The notes beneath the pieces are model-generated. The model made no database searches, was not told where the DNA came from, and saw only the letters and a list, made by a program, of their open reading frames with translations. This document shows, piece after piece, positions 1-5,899 of a stretch of 7,523 nucleotides of DNA. The stretch comes from JBOIBN01 sp050739575. GTDB taxonomy: Bacteria > Pseudomonadota > Gammaproteobacteria > JAKDMP01. The stretch is taken from assembly GCA_050739575.1 (NCBI GenBank), contig JBOIBN010000095.1:1-7523 (forward strand), read 5' to 3'. The position numbers and the translations under genes are program-made. The first letter of the stretch is position 1. Each line of letters opens with the position of its first letter.

Positions 1-125
1 TTGGTTATGGACCTATAATCACGAGCGGCCCAACATGGGCATCGGCGGGGTGACGCCCATGCAGAAGTTGGCCATGGCGGCCTAAACCCTACTTCTGGCT
101 GCCGCTAATAATGGGGGGATTACCC
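1..125 (+). mobile_element. Right end of an IS3-family insertion sequence (left part outside window)
   Basis: The element enters from the left edge. It holds the last 27 codons of an IS3-type transposase, then about 40 nt of non-coding DNA ending in a G6 run and ATTACCC. IS3-family elements typically have such a short tail, with the terminal inverted repeat just after the transposase stop. I place the outer end at about 125 because similarity to the second toxin-like gene starts abruptly at TTCGAGTTG (126), matching 1240. The exact last base, the target duplication and the left inverted repeat cannot be checked here. Confidence 0.75.
2..85 (+). CDS. IS3-family transposase OrfB, C-terminal fragment
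   Basis: Reading from base 2 gives WLWTYNHERPNMGIGG followed by VTPMQKLAMAA and a TAA stop at 83-85. This is the typical end of the DDE (rve) integrase domain of IS3-family OrfB: the YNHERPN segment followed by a GG-(I/V)TP-x-x-KL tail. The protein would catalyse cut-and-join of the IS ends, but the catalytic DDE residues lie upstream of the window. The reading frame is intact as far as it can be seen, so the IS could be complete and active. The call rests on motif recognition and is secure at family level; subgroup and element name are not determined. Confidence 0.85.
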   Translation, partial: WLWTYNHERPNMGIGGVTPMQKLAMAA

Positions 126-566
126 TTCGAGTTGGCTATGTTGGCTTACGGAGCATACAGCCTGTATCAATATCTAAATCCCTATCGCCAAGGACCGTGT
201 TGGTTCAGCGGCGAAAAGGGGTGGAGATACAAGCCGGAAAATCCAGTAGGCACCTCGTATGACAACGAGGACTACAACAACTGGGGGCGCGCAGTGCTTA
301 CTGGCAAGACGCCGGGCTTATTCAGTGAAGGAGGGCCTATTAGCCGAGCGATGATGTACTTAGGCGGCCAAAATGCCGTCGGCACGTTTCACGACTGGCT
401 GGGAGATGTGATGCAAATTAATGGCATGTCTCAATCGGTCTATTACGCCTTCATGAGTATTCCGACCATGCTTCCAGCAGCGGCATTCACCTATGCAGGG
501 CTTATTAACACCCCCATAGGTTACGGTCTTATAGCCAGCGACCGATATGACAACTCATATTGGTGA
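111..566 (+). pseudogene. 5'-truncated Rhs-tip-like toxin domain, copy 1 (decapitated by IS3-family element)
   Basis: The open frame codes 151 residues, but only residues 6-151 resemble the second copy at 1111-1668. Shared features are FEL-x-x-x-AYG-x-x-SLY at the start; EGG-P-ISR (residues 73-79); NA-V-x-T-x-HD (88-95, with His94-Asp95); and IPTMLPAA ... GLINTPIG ... LIASD toward the C-terminus, which is hydrophobic. The first five codons, including the ATG, come from the IS terminus, so the natural N-terminus (presumably a long Rhs core) is gone. No Shine-Dalgarno sequence precedes the ATG. The stop lies inside the next gene, a lipoprotein that I take to be its immunity partner. The family is not one I can name. 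A toxin role is inferred from position, the pairing with a lipoprotein gene and the Rhs remnants nearby. If translated at all, the product would lack its delivery part. GC is well below that of the valS/pepA block, suggesting horizontal origin. Confidence 0.6.
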
Positions 567-1083
567 TCGCACCTTGAATCTACCTCTCTTATGCGTAGTA
601 GCGGTGTTTCTGGTGATTGCGGGTTGTGTGCTGCCCGGAGGCGGACATTACTATGCTCCGAGTGCCGCGGGCGGGAAAGTTGTTAGAAATGCGTGTGGTG
701 GCAATATCGGAGCACCCGATGTTCTCGAATTTACTAAAAACGACTATAAACTTTTCCTTTCTGCTTATAAAAGCAAGAAGGAGGCGATAGTTGTTCTATG
801 GGTTCAGCCGCCCCCCCCTAGTCACGATGTTTCAATTCCCCTCTCCTTGAATGGAGCAGGTATTATTGCCGAAAAATCGGATTCCGGCCAACGACTGCAG
901 ATCATGGGCGTTAAGCAAATATCGTCACATGGCGGGATCTGGATTCAGATCAGCATTCGACCCGTTGTCCCTGCTTTTTCGCTGTTTATACCTACAATTC
1001 AGGCCGGAACTATCATGTTTCCTGCGCAGACCGCTCATTTCCATTGGAGTTTCGGTACTTGGCCTGAGGTCATCAATTGCTAA
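547..1083 (+). CDS. Putative immunity lipoprotein, copy 1
   Basis: The 178-residue product begins with a type II signal peptide: Arg8, a hydrophobic stretch (residues 10-25) and lipobox I-A-G-C with acylated Cys27. Residue +2 is Val, not Asp, so outer-membrane sorting is expected. The mature part looks beta-rich, has a proline-rich patch (88-91) and ends in INC. Cys50 and Cys178 are matched in the second lipoprotein (Cys52, Cys206), as is a C-terminal segment of the type F-x-x-F-x-P ... G ... P-x-x-T-x-HF. The start overlaps the upstream gene by 20 nt, implying translational coupling. An alternative TTG at 574 has a better Shine-Dalgarno (GGTGA, 562-566) but would remove the only positive charge of the signal peptide, so I keep 547. 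A C8 run at 811-818 could cause frameshifts. Immunity function is inferred from the repeated tip-plus-lipoprotein layout. I recognise no named family. Confidence 0.65.
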   Translation: MTTHIGDRTLNLPLLCVVAVFLVIAGCVLPGGGHYYAPSAAGGKVVRNACGGNIGAPDVLEFTKNDYKLFLSAYKSKKEAIVVLWVQPPPPSHDVSIPLSLNGAGIIAEKSDSGQRLQIMGVKQISSHGGIWIQISIRPVVPAFSLFIPTIQAGTIMFPAQTAHFHWSFGTWPEVINC

Positions 1084-1110
1084 CGTTCCAGGCGATAGGT
1101 ATGTCCGATC

Positions 1111-1260
1111 ATGGCGATCGGGCTGGCGGTGTTTACGGGGGCGGTGTCGGCTAACTGGGGTTTCTTCGGCCAAGCCGCTGCACATGGCGTAGCGGGCGGC
1201 CTCACCGGCGTGGCCGCGGGCGGCAGCTTCCAGAAGGGCTTCGAGTTGACCGCCATCGCC
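1111..1260 (+). other. GC-rich Rhs-core-derived head of the orphan cassette
   Basis: This stretch is visibly richer in GC than the sequence just after it, which turns AT-rich at about 1265. It encodes the AHGVAGG ... GGSFQKGF linker that in Rhs proteins joins the conserved core to the variable tip. Such retained core ends let orphan tips recombine with a complete rhs gene. The similarity to copy 1 starts inside this piece (1240), where copy 1 has been cut by the IS. Confidence 0.5.
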
Positions 1261-1668
1261 TATGGCACATTCAGTTTGTACAAGTATTGGGTTCATGAAG
1301 ATCTGAGATGGCCGGGCGGTAAACATGCAGTTTATGAGGATAGTGACACCCCCCAAACGCAGGAAAACATCCAGTTTAGTTTGCAAAATAAGGCTGCCTC
1401 CATTGGCTCGCCTTATCCGGGTACCGAAGTAACTTCGCCGTCGGGAGCATGGTATGAAGGCGGTTCAGTTAGCAGGTTCATGAATGCCATAGGAGGCATG
1501 AACGCATTATCGACGTTACATGATACGTGGCTGAACATCCTGCCTGGATGGACGAGTGTTCCGTTAATGCTTCCGGCGGCTGGCGTGGCGTATCTTGGAT
1601 TGGTGAACACGCCAATAGGATCGGCGCTGATAGGCAGCGATATTGTCAACGAGTACGGTGGGCCGTGA
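1111..1668 (+). CDS. Orphan Rhs C-terminal tip with putative toxin domain, copy 2
   Basis: The product is 185 residues. Residues 1-43 look like the end of an Rhs/polymorphic-toxin core: a hydrophobic Gly/Ala-rich stretch followed by FGQAAAHGVAGGLTG and GGSFQKGF, the type of sequence that precedes a variable toxin tip. From Phe44 on it is related to copy 1: AYG-x-x-SLY (50-57), EGGSVSR (116-122), NA-L-S-T-L-HD (131-138, His137-Asp138), VPLMLPAA (150-157) and GLVNTPIG ... LIGSD (163-177). There is no signal peptide and no strong ribosome binding site; AGG at 1097-1099 is distant. A TAG at 1096-1098 blocks extension in frame. It is therefore probably a silent cassette, usable only after recombination onto a full Rhs core. 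Its stop overlaps the next lipoprotein gene as GTGA. Enzymatic class is unknown. The hydrophobic C-terminus and the lipoprotein partner hint at a membrane or periplasmic target, which is inference. Confidence 0.6.
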   Translation: MAIGLAVFTGAVSANWGFFGQAAAHGVAGGLTGVAAGGSFQKGFELTAIAYGTFSLYKYWVHEDLRWPGGKHAVYEDSDTPQTQENIQFSLQNKAASIGSPYPGTEVTSPSGAWYEGGSVSRFMNAIGGMNALSTLHDTWLNILPGWTSVPLMLPAAGVAYLGLVNTPIGSALIGSDIVNEYGGP

Positions 1669-2285
1669 ATCTTGCCCGCCTTGTTAAAAAACGGTTTAGC
1701 TTAAAGACCAGAAATATCTGTCTTTATCCGATCGTGCTTGCGTTGACTGGTTGTGGTCCTGTGCACGGAGTCTGGTACCATGCTAGCGCCCCGATAGGTT
1801 ACGCATCAAACAGCGAGTGTTTAAGAGTCGGAAAAAATGATGAATGGGTGCTAAAGCGACAAGGTGTCACCATCTATGTTCGAGTCTCGCTTCCTACAGC
1901 AGGCTACGCGGGAGCAATAGGAGTCAACTTGCATGTGCCTGCGGGTCTTGCAGTAGATTCGGAGATTAAAAATTTTCTGGCCCGTGACCGGGCAGGCAAT
2001 AAACTGGCAGGGAATTTTACTGTGTATACTTCTAACTATATTGATGGAAGTTATGTCAATACCGCTCTCTCTTCCAACGTGCATTATTTATCTGGCTCCA
2101 AATTCGCTACCAAGCACAAACCGTTTACGGATTATTTCTTTGGACTAACCGGGCTAGATGCTCTTCCTACGTCCTTCGACGTCTTCCTGCCACGAATGGA
2201 AATTAATGGACACGCCTATCCACCACTTACAATCCATTTTGAGAAGAAACCCGGCTGGTATTGGCTGGAAGGCATAAATTGTTAG
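1665..2285 (+). CDS. Putative immunity lipoprotein, copy 2
   Basis: I start this gene at GTG 1665, which overlaps the upstream stop as GTGA. This gives 206 residues with a proper lipoprotein signal: basic N-region (Arg5, Lys8, Lys9, Arg10, Lys14, Arg16), hydrophobic segment and lipobox L-T-G-C with acylated Cys30. An ATG further upstream in the same open frame (1527) would place 46 residues antecedent to this signal and lie wholly inside the toxin-like gene, so it is rejected. The +2 residue is Gly, compatible with outer-membrane sorting. The mature region is beta-rich. Cys52 and the terminal Cys206 (ending INC) are shared with the first lipoprotein, as is F-x-V-F-L-P ... NG ... YPPLT-x-HF near the end. 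The 4-nt overlap indicates co-translation with the toxin-like gene. Lipoprotein export is well supported; the role as immunity protein for the 1111-1668 product is inferred. Confidence 0.68.
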   Translation: MNLARLVKKRFSLKTRNICLYPIVLALTGCGPVHGVWYHASAPIGYASNSECLRVGKNDEWVLKRQGVTIYVRVSLPTAGYAGAIGVNLHVPAGLAVDSEIKNFLARDRAGNKLAGNFTVYTSNYIDGSYVNTALSSNVHYLSGSKFATKHKPFTDYFFGLTGLDALPTSFDVFLPRMEINGHAYPPLTIHFEKKPGWYWLEGINC

Positions 2286-2462
2286 CGTGGTAAAGAAGTA
2301 CTGAACAAAATGCACTCGCGCACTTACCACCACGACCTTCTCGGCGAGCTGGATCAACGCCAAAGCCCCAACAACGGGCTCGTGCAGGACTTCACCTACA
2401 CCGCCCTGGGGCAGCTGAAGACGCAAACGATCTACCACGGCGGCGATCGGATGCAGCGGACG
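2286..2462 (+). pseudogene. Rhs core (YD-repeat) remnant
   Basis: Downstream of the second lipoprotein the frame continues with HSRTYHHDLLGELDQRQSP and then DFTYTALGQLKTQTIYHGGD. This is typical Rhs/YD-repeat spacing: Y-x-x-D-x-x-G-x-L-x-x-R, then F-x-Y-x-x-L-G-x-L. Only about 50 residues remain, with no ribosome binding site and no complete domain. From about 2460 the frame runs on for 49 codons of unrelated sequence toward the valS end. GC is high here, unlike the lipoprotein gene just before it. I read it as a scrap of rhs core left by recombination or deletion, marking the right edge of the Rhs island. An ATG at 2310 exists but independent expression is unlikely. Confidence 0.7.
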
Positions 2463-2569
2463 CCCGCGATCAAGGAGTCTGGTCTTGCCTTTTTGCCAAA
2501 TCCGCTTTTAACCGCTCGTTTGTTTTACCGACCCGCCTCGGGGCGCGAACGATATAGGGGCGCTACCCT

Positions 2570-5401
2570 TCAGCGCAGGCGCTCGAGGCGTTCGCGCTGG
2601 CTGCGGTAACCTGCGAGTGCGGTTTCCGTTTCTTTGCGCCGCTGCTCTTCTCGGGCGACGACTTCGGCGGGCGCACGGTTGCGGAAGGTCTCGTTCGCGA
2701 GTTTGCCTTTAGTCTGCGACAACTCCCTTTCCAGCCGGACAACAACTTGTTCGAGCCGGGCCAGTTCGGCCACAATGTCCACCAGGCCGGCCATGGGTAC
2801 CGCCACGACGGCTTCCGCGATGACGGCGGTCGCAGCCGCTTCCGGTACCGGCTCGTCGGAGGAGTTCGGCATCTCCGTCCGGGCCAGAAACGCGATCTCG
2901 GCGGCATGGCGTTCGAGGCGTTTACGTATCGGTAAACTTGCGCCGTGCAGCGTGACCGGCATGCGCCGGGCCGGATCGAGTCCAAGTTCCGCGCGCAATT
3001 GACGTAGCGTCGCCACCATCGTCTGCACCCATTCGATTTCTGCTTCCGCATCGGGGTCGCTGTCGAAGTCGGCGGCTTCGGGCCAGGGAGCGAGCATGAT
3101 GCTTGCACCGGCACGGCCCGCGAGCGGCGCGACCCGCTCCCACAGCGCTTCCGTGATAAAGGGCATGAGCGGATGCAGCAGCCTGAGCAGGGCTTCGAGC
3201 ACAACGATAAGGGTGTTACGTGCGGCATCTGCCGTCTCGCCGCCGGCGCCGAGCCGCGGCTTGACCAGCTCCAGATACCAGTCGCAGAACTTCGACCAGG
3301 AGTAGTCGTAAAGCGCCTGCGCGGCGAGATCAAAACGGTATTCGTCGAGGTGTCCGCGCACTTCGGCGATGGTTTGCGCAAGCCGCGAGCGTATCCAGCG
3401 GTCGGTCGGCGCGAGTTCGACGGGCGCGCCTGGTGCTTCGTTCACGTGCATGAGGACAAAGCGCGTCGCGTTCCACAGCTTGTTGCAGAAGTGGCGGTAC
3501 CCCTCGACGCGGCCCAGATCGAAATTAATGTCGCGCCCGGTCGAGGCGAGTGCGGCGAAGGTGAAGCGCAGGGCATCGGTGCCGAAGGCGGGGATGCCGT
3601 TGGGGAACTCGCGCCGCGTGGCCTGAGTCACCCGCCCGGCAAGCTGTGGCTGCATCATGCCGCGCGTGCGTTTCGCGATGAGTGCATCGAGCTCGATTCC
3701 ATCGATAAGATCGATCGGGTCGAGCACGTTGCCTTTGGATTTCGACATTTTCTGTCCGTGCTCGTCGCGGATGAGCCCGGTGATGTAGACCTCGCGAAAT
3801 GGCACCTCGCCGGTGAATGCGAGTCCCATCATGACCATGCGGGCGACCCAGAAGAAGATGATGTCGAAACCGGTGACAAGCACATTCGTGGGGTAGAAAG
3901 TTTTCAGATCTTCCGTCTTATCCGGCCAGCCCAGCGTGGAAAACGGCCACGACGCGGCAGAAAACCAGGTGTCGAGCACGTCTTCGTCCTGATGCAGTTT
4001 TACGCCCGGTGCAACGCCATGCCTTTCGTGCGCTTCTGTTTCACTGCGTGCGACATAGACTTTGCCCGTCTCGTCATACCAAGCCGGAATGCGGTGGCCC
4101 CACCAGAGCTGCCGGCTGATGCACCAGTCCTGAATATTTCCCAGCCAATTGAAGTAGGTCTTCGACCAACCTTCGGGAACGAAGCGGATGCGGCCGTTGC
4201 GCACGGCCTCGATCGCCGGCTGCACGATAGTGTGCAAGCCACCGGGGCGTCCGTCGGGCGTCTTTTCGCGGGTGAGGTCCACGAACCACTGGTCGGTGAG
4301 CCAGGGTTCGAGCACGGCGCCCGAGCGATCGCCGCGCGGCACCCTGAGCGCATGTGCTTCGGTCTTCTCCAGAAGACCGAGCCTTGCAAGGTCGGCGACG
4401 ATGCGTTTGCGGGCCTCGAAGCGGTCGAGTCCGCGATAAGCCGCGGGCAACGGTTCGGTGTGCACCGAGGCATCCGTGTCCGGCGGATAGCATTCGGCGG
4501 CGTCGAGCACCGCCGCACCCGCGTCGAAGATGTTGATTTTCGTCAGCCCGTGACGCACGCCGACAGCGTAATCGTTGAAGTCATGCGCCGGGGTAATTTT
4601 GACGCAACCGCTACCGAATTCGCGTTCCACGTAGGCGTCGGCAATGATCGGCACGAGGCGGCCGGTAAGCGGAAGGCGAATCTGTTTCCCGATGAATGAG
4701 CGGTAGCGCTCGTCATCGGGGTGCACGGCAATGGCGACGTCACCGAGCATGGTCTCGGGGCGCGTGGTGGCAACCACAAGATACCCATCTCCGTCGTCAA
4801 GAGGGTAACGGATGTGCCATAAATCGCCGTTTTCCTCTTCGTTGACGACTTCTAAATCGGAAAGCGCCGTGTGCAGCACCGGGTCCCAGTTCACTAGTCG
4901 CTTGCCGCGGTAAATCAGTCCCCGCTCGTAAAGGCGCACGAACTCCTCGGTGACCGCATCTGAAAGCGCCGGCTCCAGCGTGAAGCGCTCGCGCGTCCAG
5001 TCCACGGAATCGCCGAGGCGGCGCATCTGCTGCGTGATGATACCGCCGGACTCGCGTTGCCAGCGCTCGACGCGCTCGATGAAAGCCGCACGTCCCAGTG
5101 CGTGCCGGTCGGTGCCTTTGGCTGCAAGCTGGCGTTCGACGACCATTTGGGTTGCGATACCGGCATGATCGGTGCCCGCTTGCCAGAGTACGCGCGCGCC
5201 GCGCATTCGGTGATAACGTACGAGCGCGTCCATGAGCGTGTGCTGGAAGGCATGGCCCATGTGCAACGTTCCGGTGACGTTGGGCGGCGGCAGCATGATG
5301 CAGTAGGCCGGCCCGTCGCCGTTGGGTTCGAAGTAGCCGGCCGCCTCCCAGCGTGCGTAGATCGGGCCTTCGATTGTCTGCGGATCGTAGGTACGTTCCA
5401 T
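2570..5401 (-). CDS. valS: Valyl-tRNA synthetase
   Basis: This class I aminoacyl-tRNA synthetase charges tRNA-Val in the cytoplasm using ATP. The 943 residues are close to the length of the E. coli enzyme (951). Visible parts in order: PPPNVTG with the HMGH form of the HIGH motif (38-50), GTDHAGIATQ (76-85), the CP1 editing domain with ATTRPETMLGD (211-221) and TPAHDFNDY (270-278), DWCISRQLWWGHRIP (425-439), and KMSKS (551-555). A helical anticodon-binding region follows (about 630-790). The C-terminal coiled-coil arm runs from about 873, with LARLEQVVVRLERELS and NETFRNRAP. All key motifs are present, with no frameshift. The MERTYDPQ start aligns with the E. coli N-terminus. Immediately before the ATG there is no good ribosome binding site; a 15-codon leader ORF ends 4 nt upstream and may deliver ribosomes. 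It follows holC in the same direction and ends about 110 nt from the Rhs remnant, convergent with it. Confidence 0.98.
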   Translation of the reverse strand: MERTYDPQTIEGPIYARWEAAGYFEPNGDGPAYCIMLPPPNVTGTLHMGHAFQHTLMDALVRYHRMRGARVLWQAGTDHAGIATQMVVERQLAAKGTDRHALGRAAFIERVERWQRESGGIITQQMRRLGDSVDWTRERFTLEPALSDAVTEEFVRLYERGLIYRGKRLVNWDPVLHTALSDLEVVNEEENGDLWHIRYPLDDGDGYLVVATTRPETMLGDVAIAVHPDDERYRSFIGKQIRLPLTGRLVPIIADAYVEREFGSGCVKITPAHDFNDYAVGVRHGLTKINIFDAGAAVLDAAECYPPDTDASVHTEPLPAAYRGLDRFEARKRIVADLARLGLLEKTEAHALRVPRGDRSGAVLEPWLTDQWFVDLTREKTPDGRPGGLHTIVQPAIEAVRNGRIRFVPEGWSKTYFNWLGNIQDWCISRQLWWGHRIPAWYDETGKVYVARSETEAHERHGVAPGVKLHQDEDVLDTWFSAASWPFSTLGWPDKTEDLKTFYPTNVLVTGFDIIFFWVARMVMMGLAFTGEVPFREVYITGLIRDEHGQKMSKSKGNVLDPIDLIDGIELDALIAKRTRGMMQPQLAGRVTQATRREFPNGIPAFGTDALRFTFAALASTGRDINFDLGRVEGYRHFCNKLWNATRFVLMHVNEAPGAPVELAPTDRWIRSRLAQTIAEVRGHLDEYRFDLAAQALYDYSWSKFCDWYLELVKPRLGAGGETADAARNTLIVVLEALLRLLHPLMPFITEALWERVAPLAGRAGASIMLAPWPEAADFDSDPDAEAEIEWVQTMVATLRQLRAELGLDPARRMPVTLHGASLPIRKRLERHAAEIAFLARTEMPNSSDEPVPEAAATAVIAEAVVAVPMAGLVDIVAELARLEQVVVRLERELSQTKGKLANETFRNRAPAEVVAREEQRRKETETALAGYRSQRERLERLR

Positions 5402-5405
5402 GGGT

Positions 5406-5453
5406 TCAGCCGTGGTTGCCGATCCGGCTGCGTTGCGAATCCACTTCGGTCAT
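5406..5453 (-). CDS. Possible 15-residue leader peptide ahead of valS
   Basis: Between holC and valS lies a short frame, ATG at 5453-5451 to TGA at 5408-5406, coding MTEVDSQRSRIGNHG. It has the best Shine-Dalgarno in the block (GGAGG, minus strand of 5464-5468, 10 nt before the ATG). Its stop is separated from the valS ATG by only four bases (ACCC). Such a layout suits translational coupling, with ribosomes ending the leader and restarting on valS. The peptide has a single Val codon, so classical Val-codon attenuation is not indicated. There is no homology to cite; the frame is too short to prove by sequence alone. Confidence 0.4.
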   Translation of the reverse strand: MTEVDSQRSRIGNHG

Positions 5454-5463
5454 TGAGAATAAT

Positions 5464-5468
5464 CCTCC
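5464..5468 (-). promoter_or_regulatory. Strong Shine-Dalgarno (GGAGG) in the holC-valS gap
   Basis: On the minus strand the gap reads CTGGAGGATTATTCTCAATG. The GGAGG lies 10 nt before the ATG at 5453 and more than 60 nt before the valS ATG at 5401. That distance is too great for direct initiation of valS, so the site fits the leader ORF. Confidence 0.5.
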
Positions 5469-5472
5469 AGAC

Positions 5473-5892
5473 TTATACATTATGGTGTTGCAAAGGATAG
5501 CCGCGATCACGGTAGAACCGGAAGTGTTCGCGCCCGAGTTCGCGTTCGCCCGGATTGGCGGAGACGATTTCCACGACGCGCTCAAAGCGGCTGAAGAAGC
5601 CGGGAATTTCCGCCGCCAGGTTAATCAGCACCTGCGGCAAGGGTTCGGGGGCCGATTCCGCGCCGAGCGTGACGGGGACGCTGTCGTCGCTGCCGAGCCG
5701 GGCGTGAGGCAGGAAGCTCACGTCGCGGAAGGTCCATAAAAGTTCGTCCAATGTCGCCAGGACGGATTCGTCAAGAGCATGAATGTGCAGCCGCTGCCCA
5801 CTCGCGACTGCCTTCTCGGCGATCCGGCAGGCAAGCCGTTCGCGCGCGTGAGGCTCGACGGAGCCGGTGACGTAGAAATCTATCCGGGTCAA
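5473..5892 (-). CDS. holC: DNA polymerase III chi subunit
   Basis: HolC (chi) pairs with psi (HolD) in the clamp-loader complex and binds the C-terminus of single-strand binding protein, tying the replisome to SSB-coated DNA. The 139 residues agree with the family's usual size (E. coli 147). Recognisable parts are the N-terminal strand RIDFYVTG, the ACRIAEKA-x-x-SGQR-x-x-I helix-strand, LDELLWTF ... SFLPH (48-63), then V-x-INLA and F-x-RVVEIV, and a C-terminal RFYRDRGYPLQHH. The start is TTG (5892): no ATG or GTG in frame fits the conserved N-terminus, and it lies 7 nt after the pepA stop without a clear ribosome binding site, suggesting coupling to pepA. Its place between pepA and valS is the conserved order in many gamma- and betaproteobacteria. 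Confidence 0.93.
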   Translation of the reverse strand: MTRIDFYVTGSVEPHARERLACRIAEKAVASGQRLHIHALDESVLATLDELLWTFRDVSFLPHARLGSDDSVPVTLGAESAPEPLPQVLINLAAEIPGFFSRFERVVEIVSANPGERELGREHFRFYRDRGYPLQHHNV

Positions 5893-5899
5893 ATCCGTT

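Noticed and set aside
925..1386. 153-codon open frame on the minus strand
   Set aside because: It crosses the junction of the first lipoprotein gene and the second tip gene in antisense, has no motif, and competes with two well-supported genes.
1527..1664. Upstream extension of the second lipoprotein gene from ATG 1527
   Set aside because: It would put 46 residues ahead of a clear lipoprotein signal peptide and lie entirely inside the toxin-like gene. GTG 1665 with its GTGA overlap fits better.
2476..2503. Possible intrinsic terminator: AAGG ... CCTTTTT on the plus strand
   Set aside because: The stem is only four base pairs with a 12-nt loop, too weak to call.
2527..2555. CGCC-TCGG-GGCG hairpin near the valS 3' end
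   Set aside because: There is a four-base stem but no following T-run on either strand, so it is not a supported terminator.
3173..4699. 508-codon open frame on the plus strand
   Set aside because: It is antisense to valS, whose motifs are complete. The product has no recognisable domain, and long antisense frames are common opposite GC-rich genes.
5402..5472. T-box or Val-codon attenuator upstream of valS
   Set aside because: The gap is only 71 nt, has no T-box-like sequence or terminator hairpin, and the leader frame carries a single Val codon.
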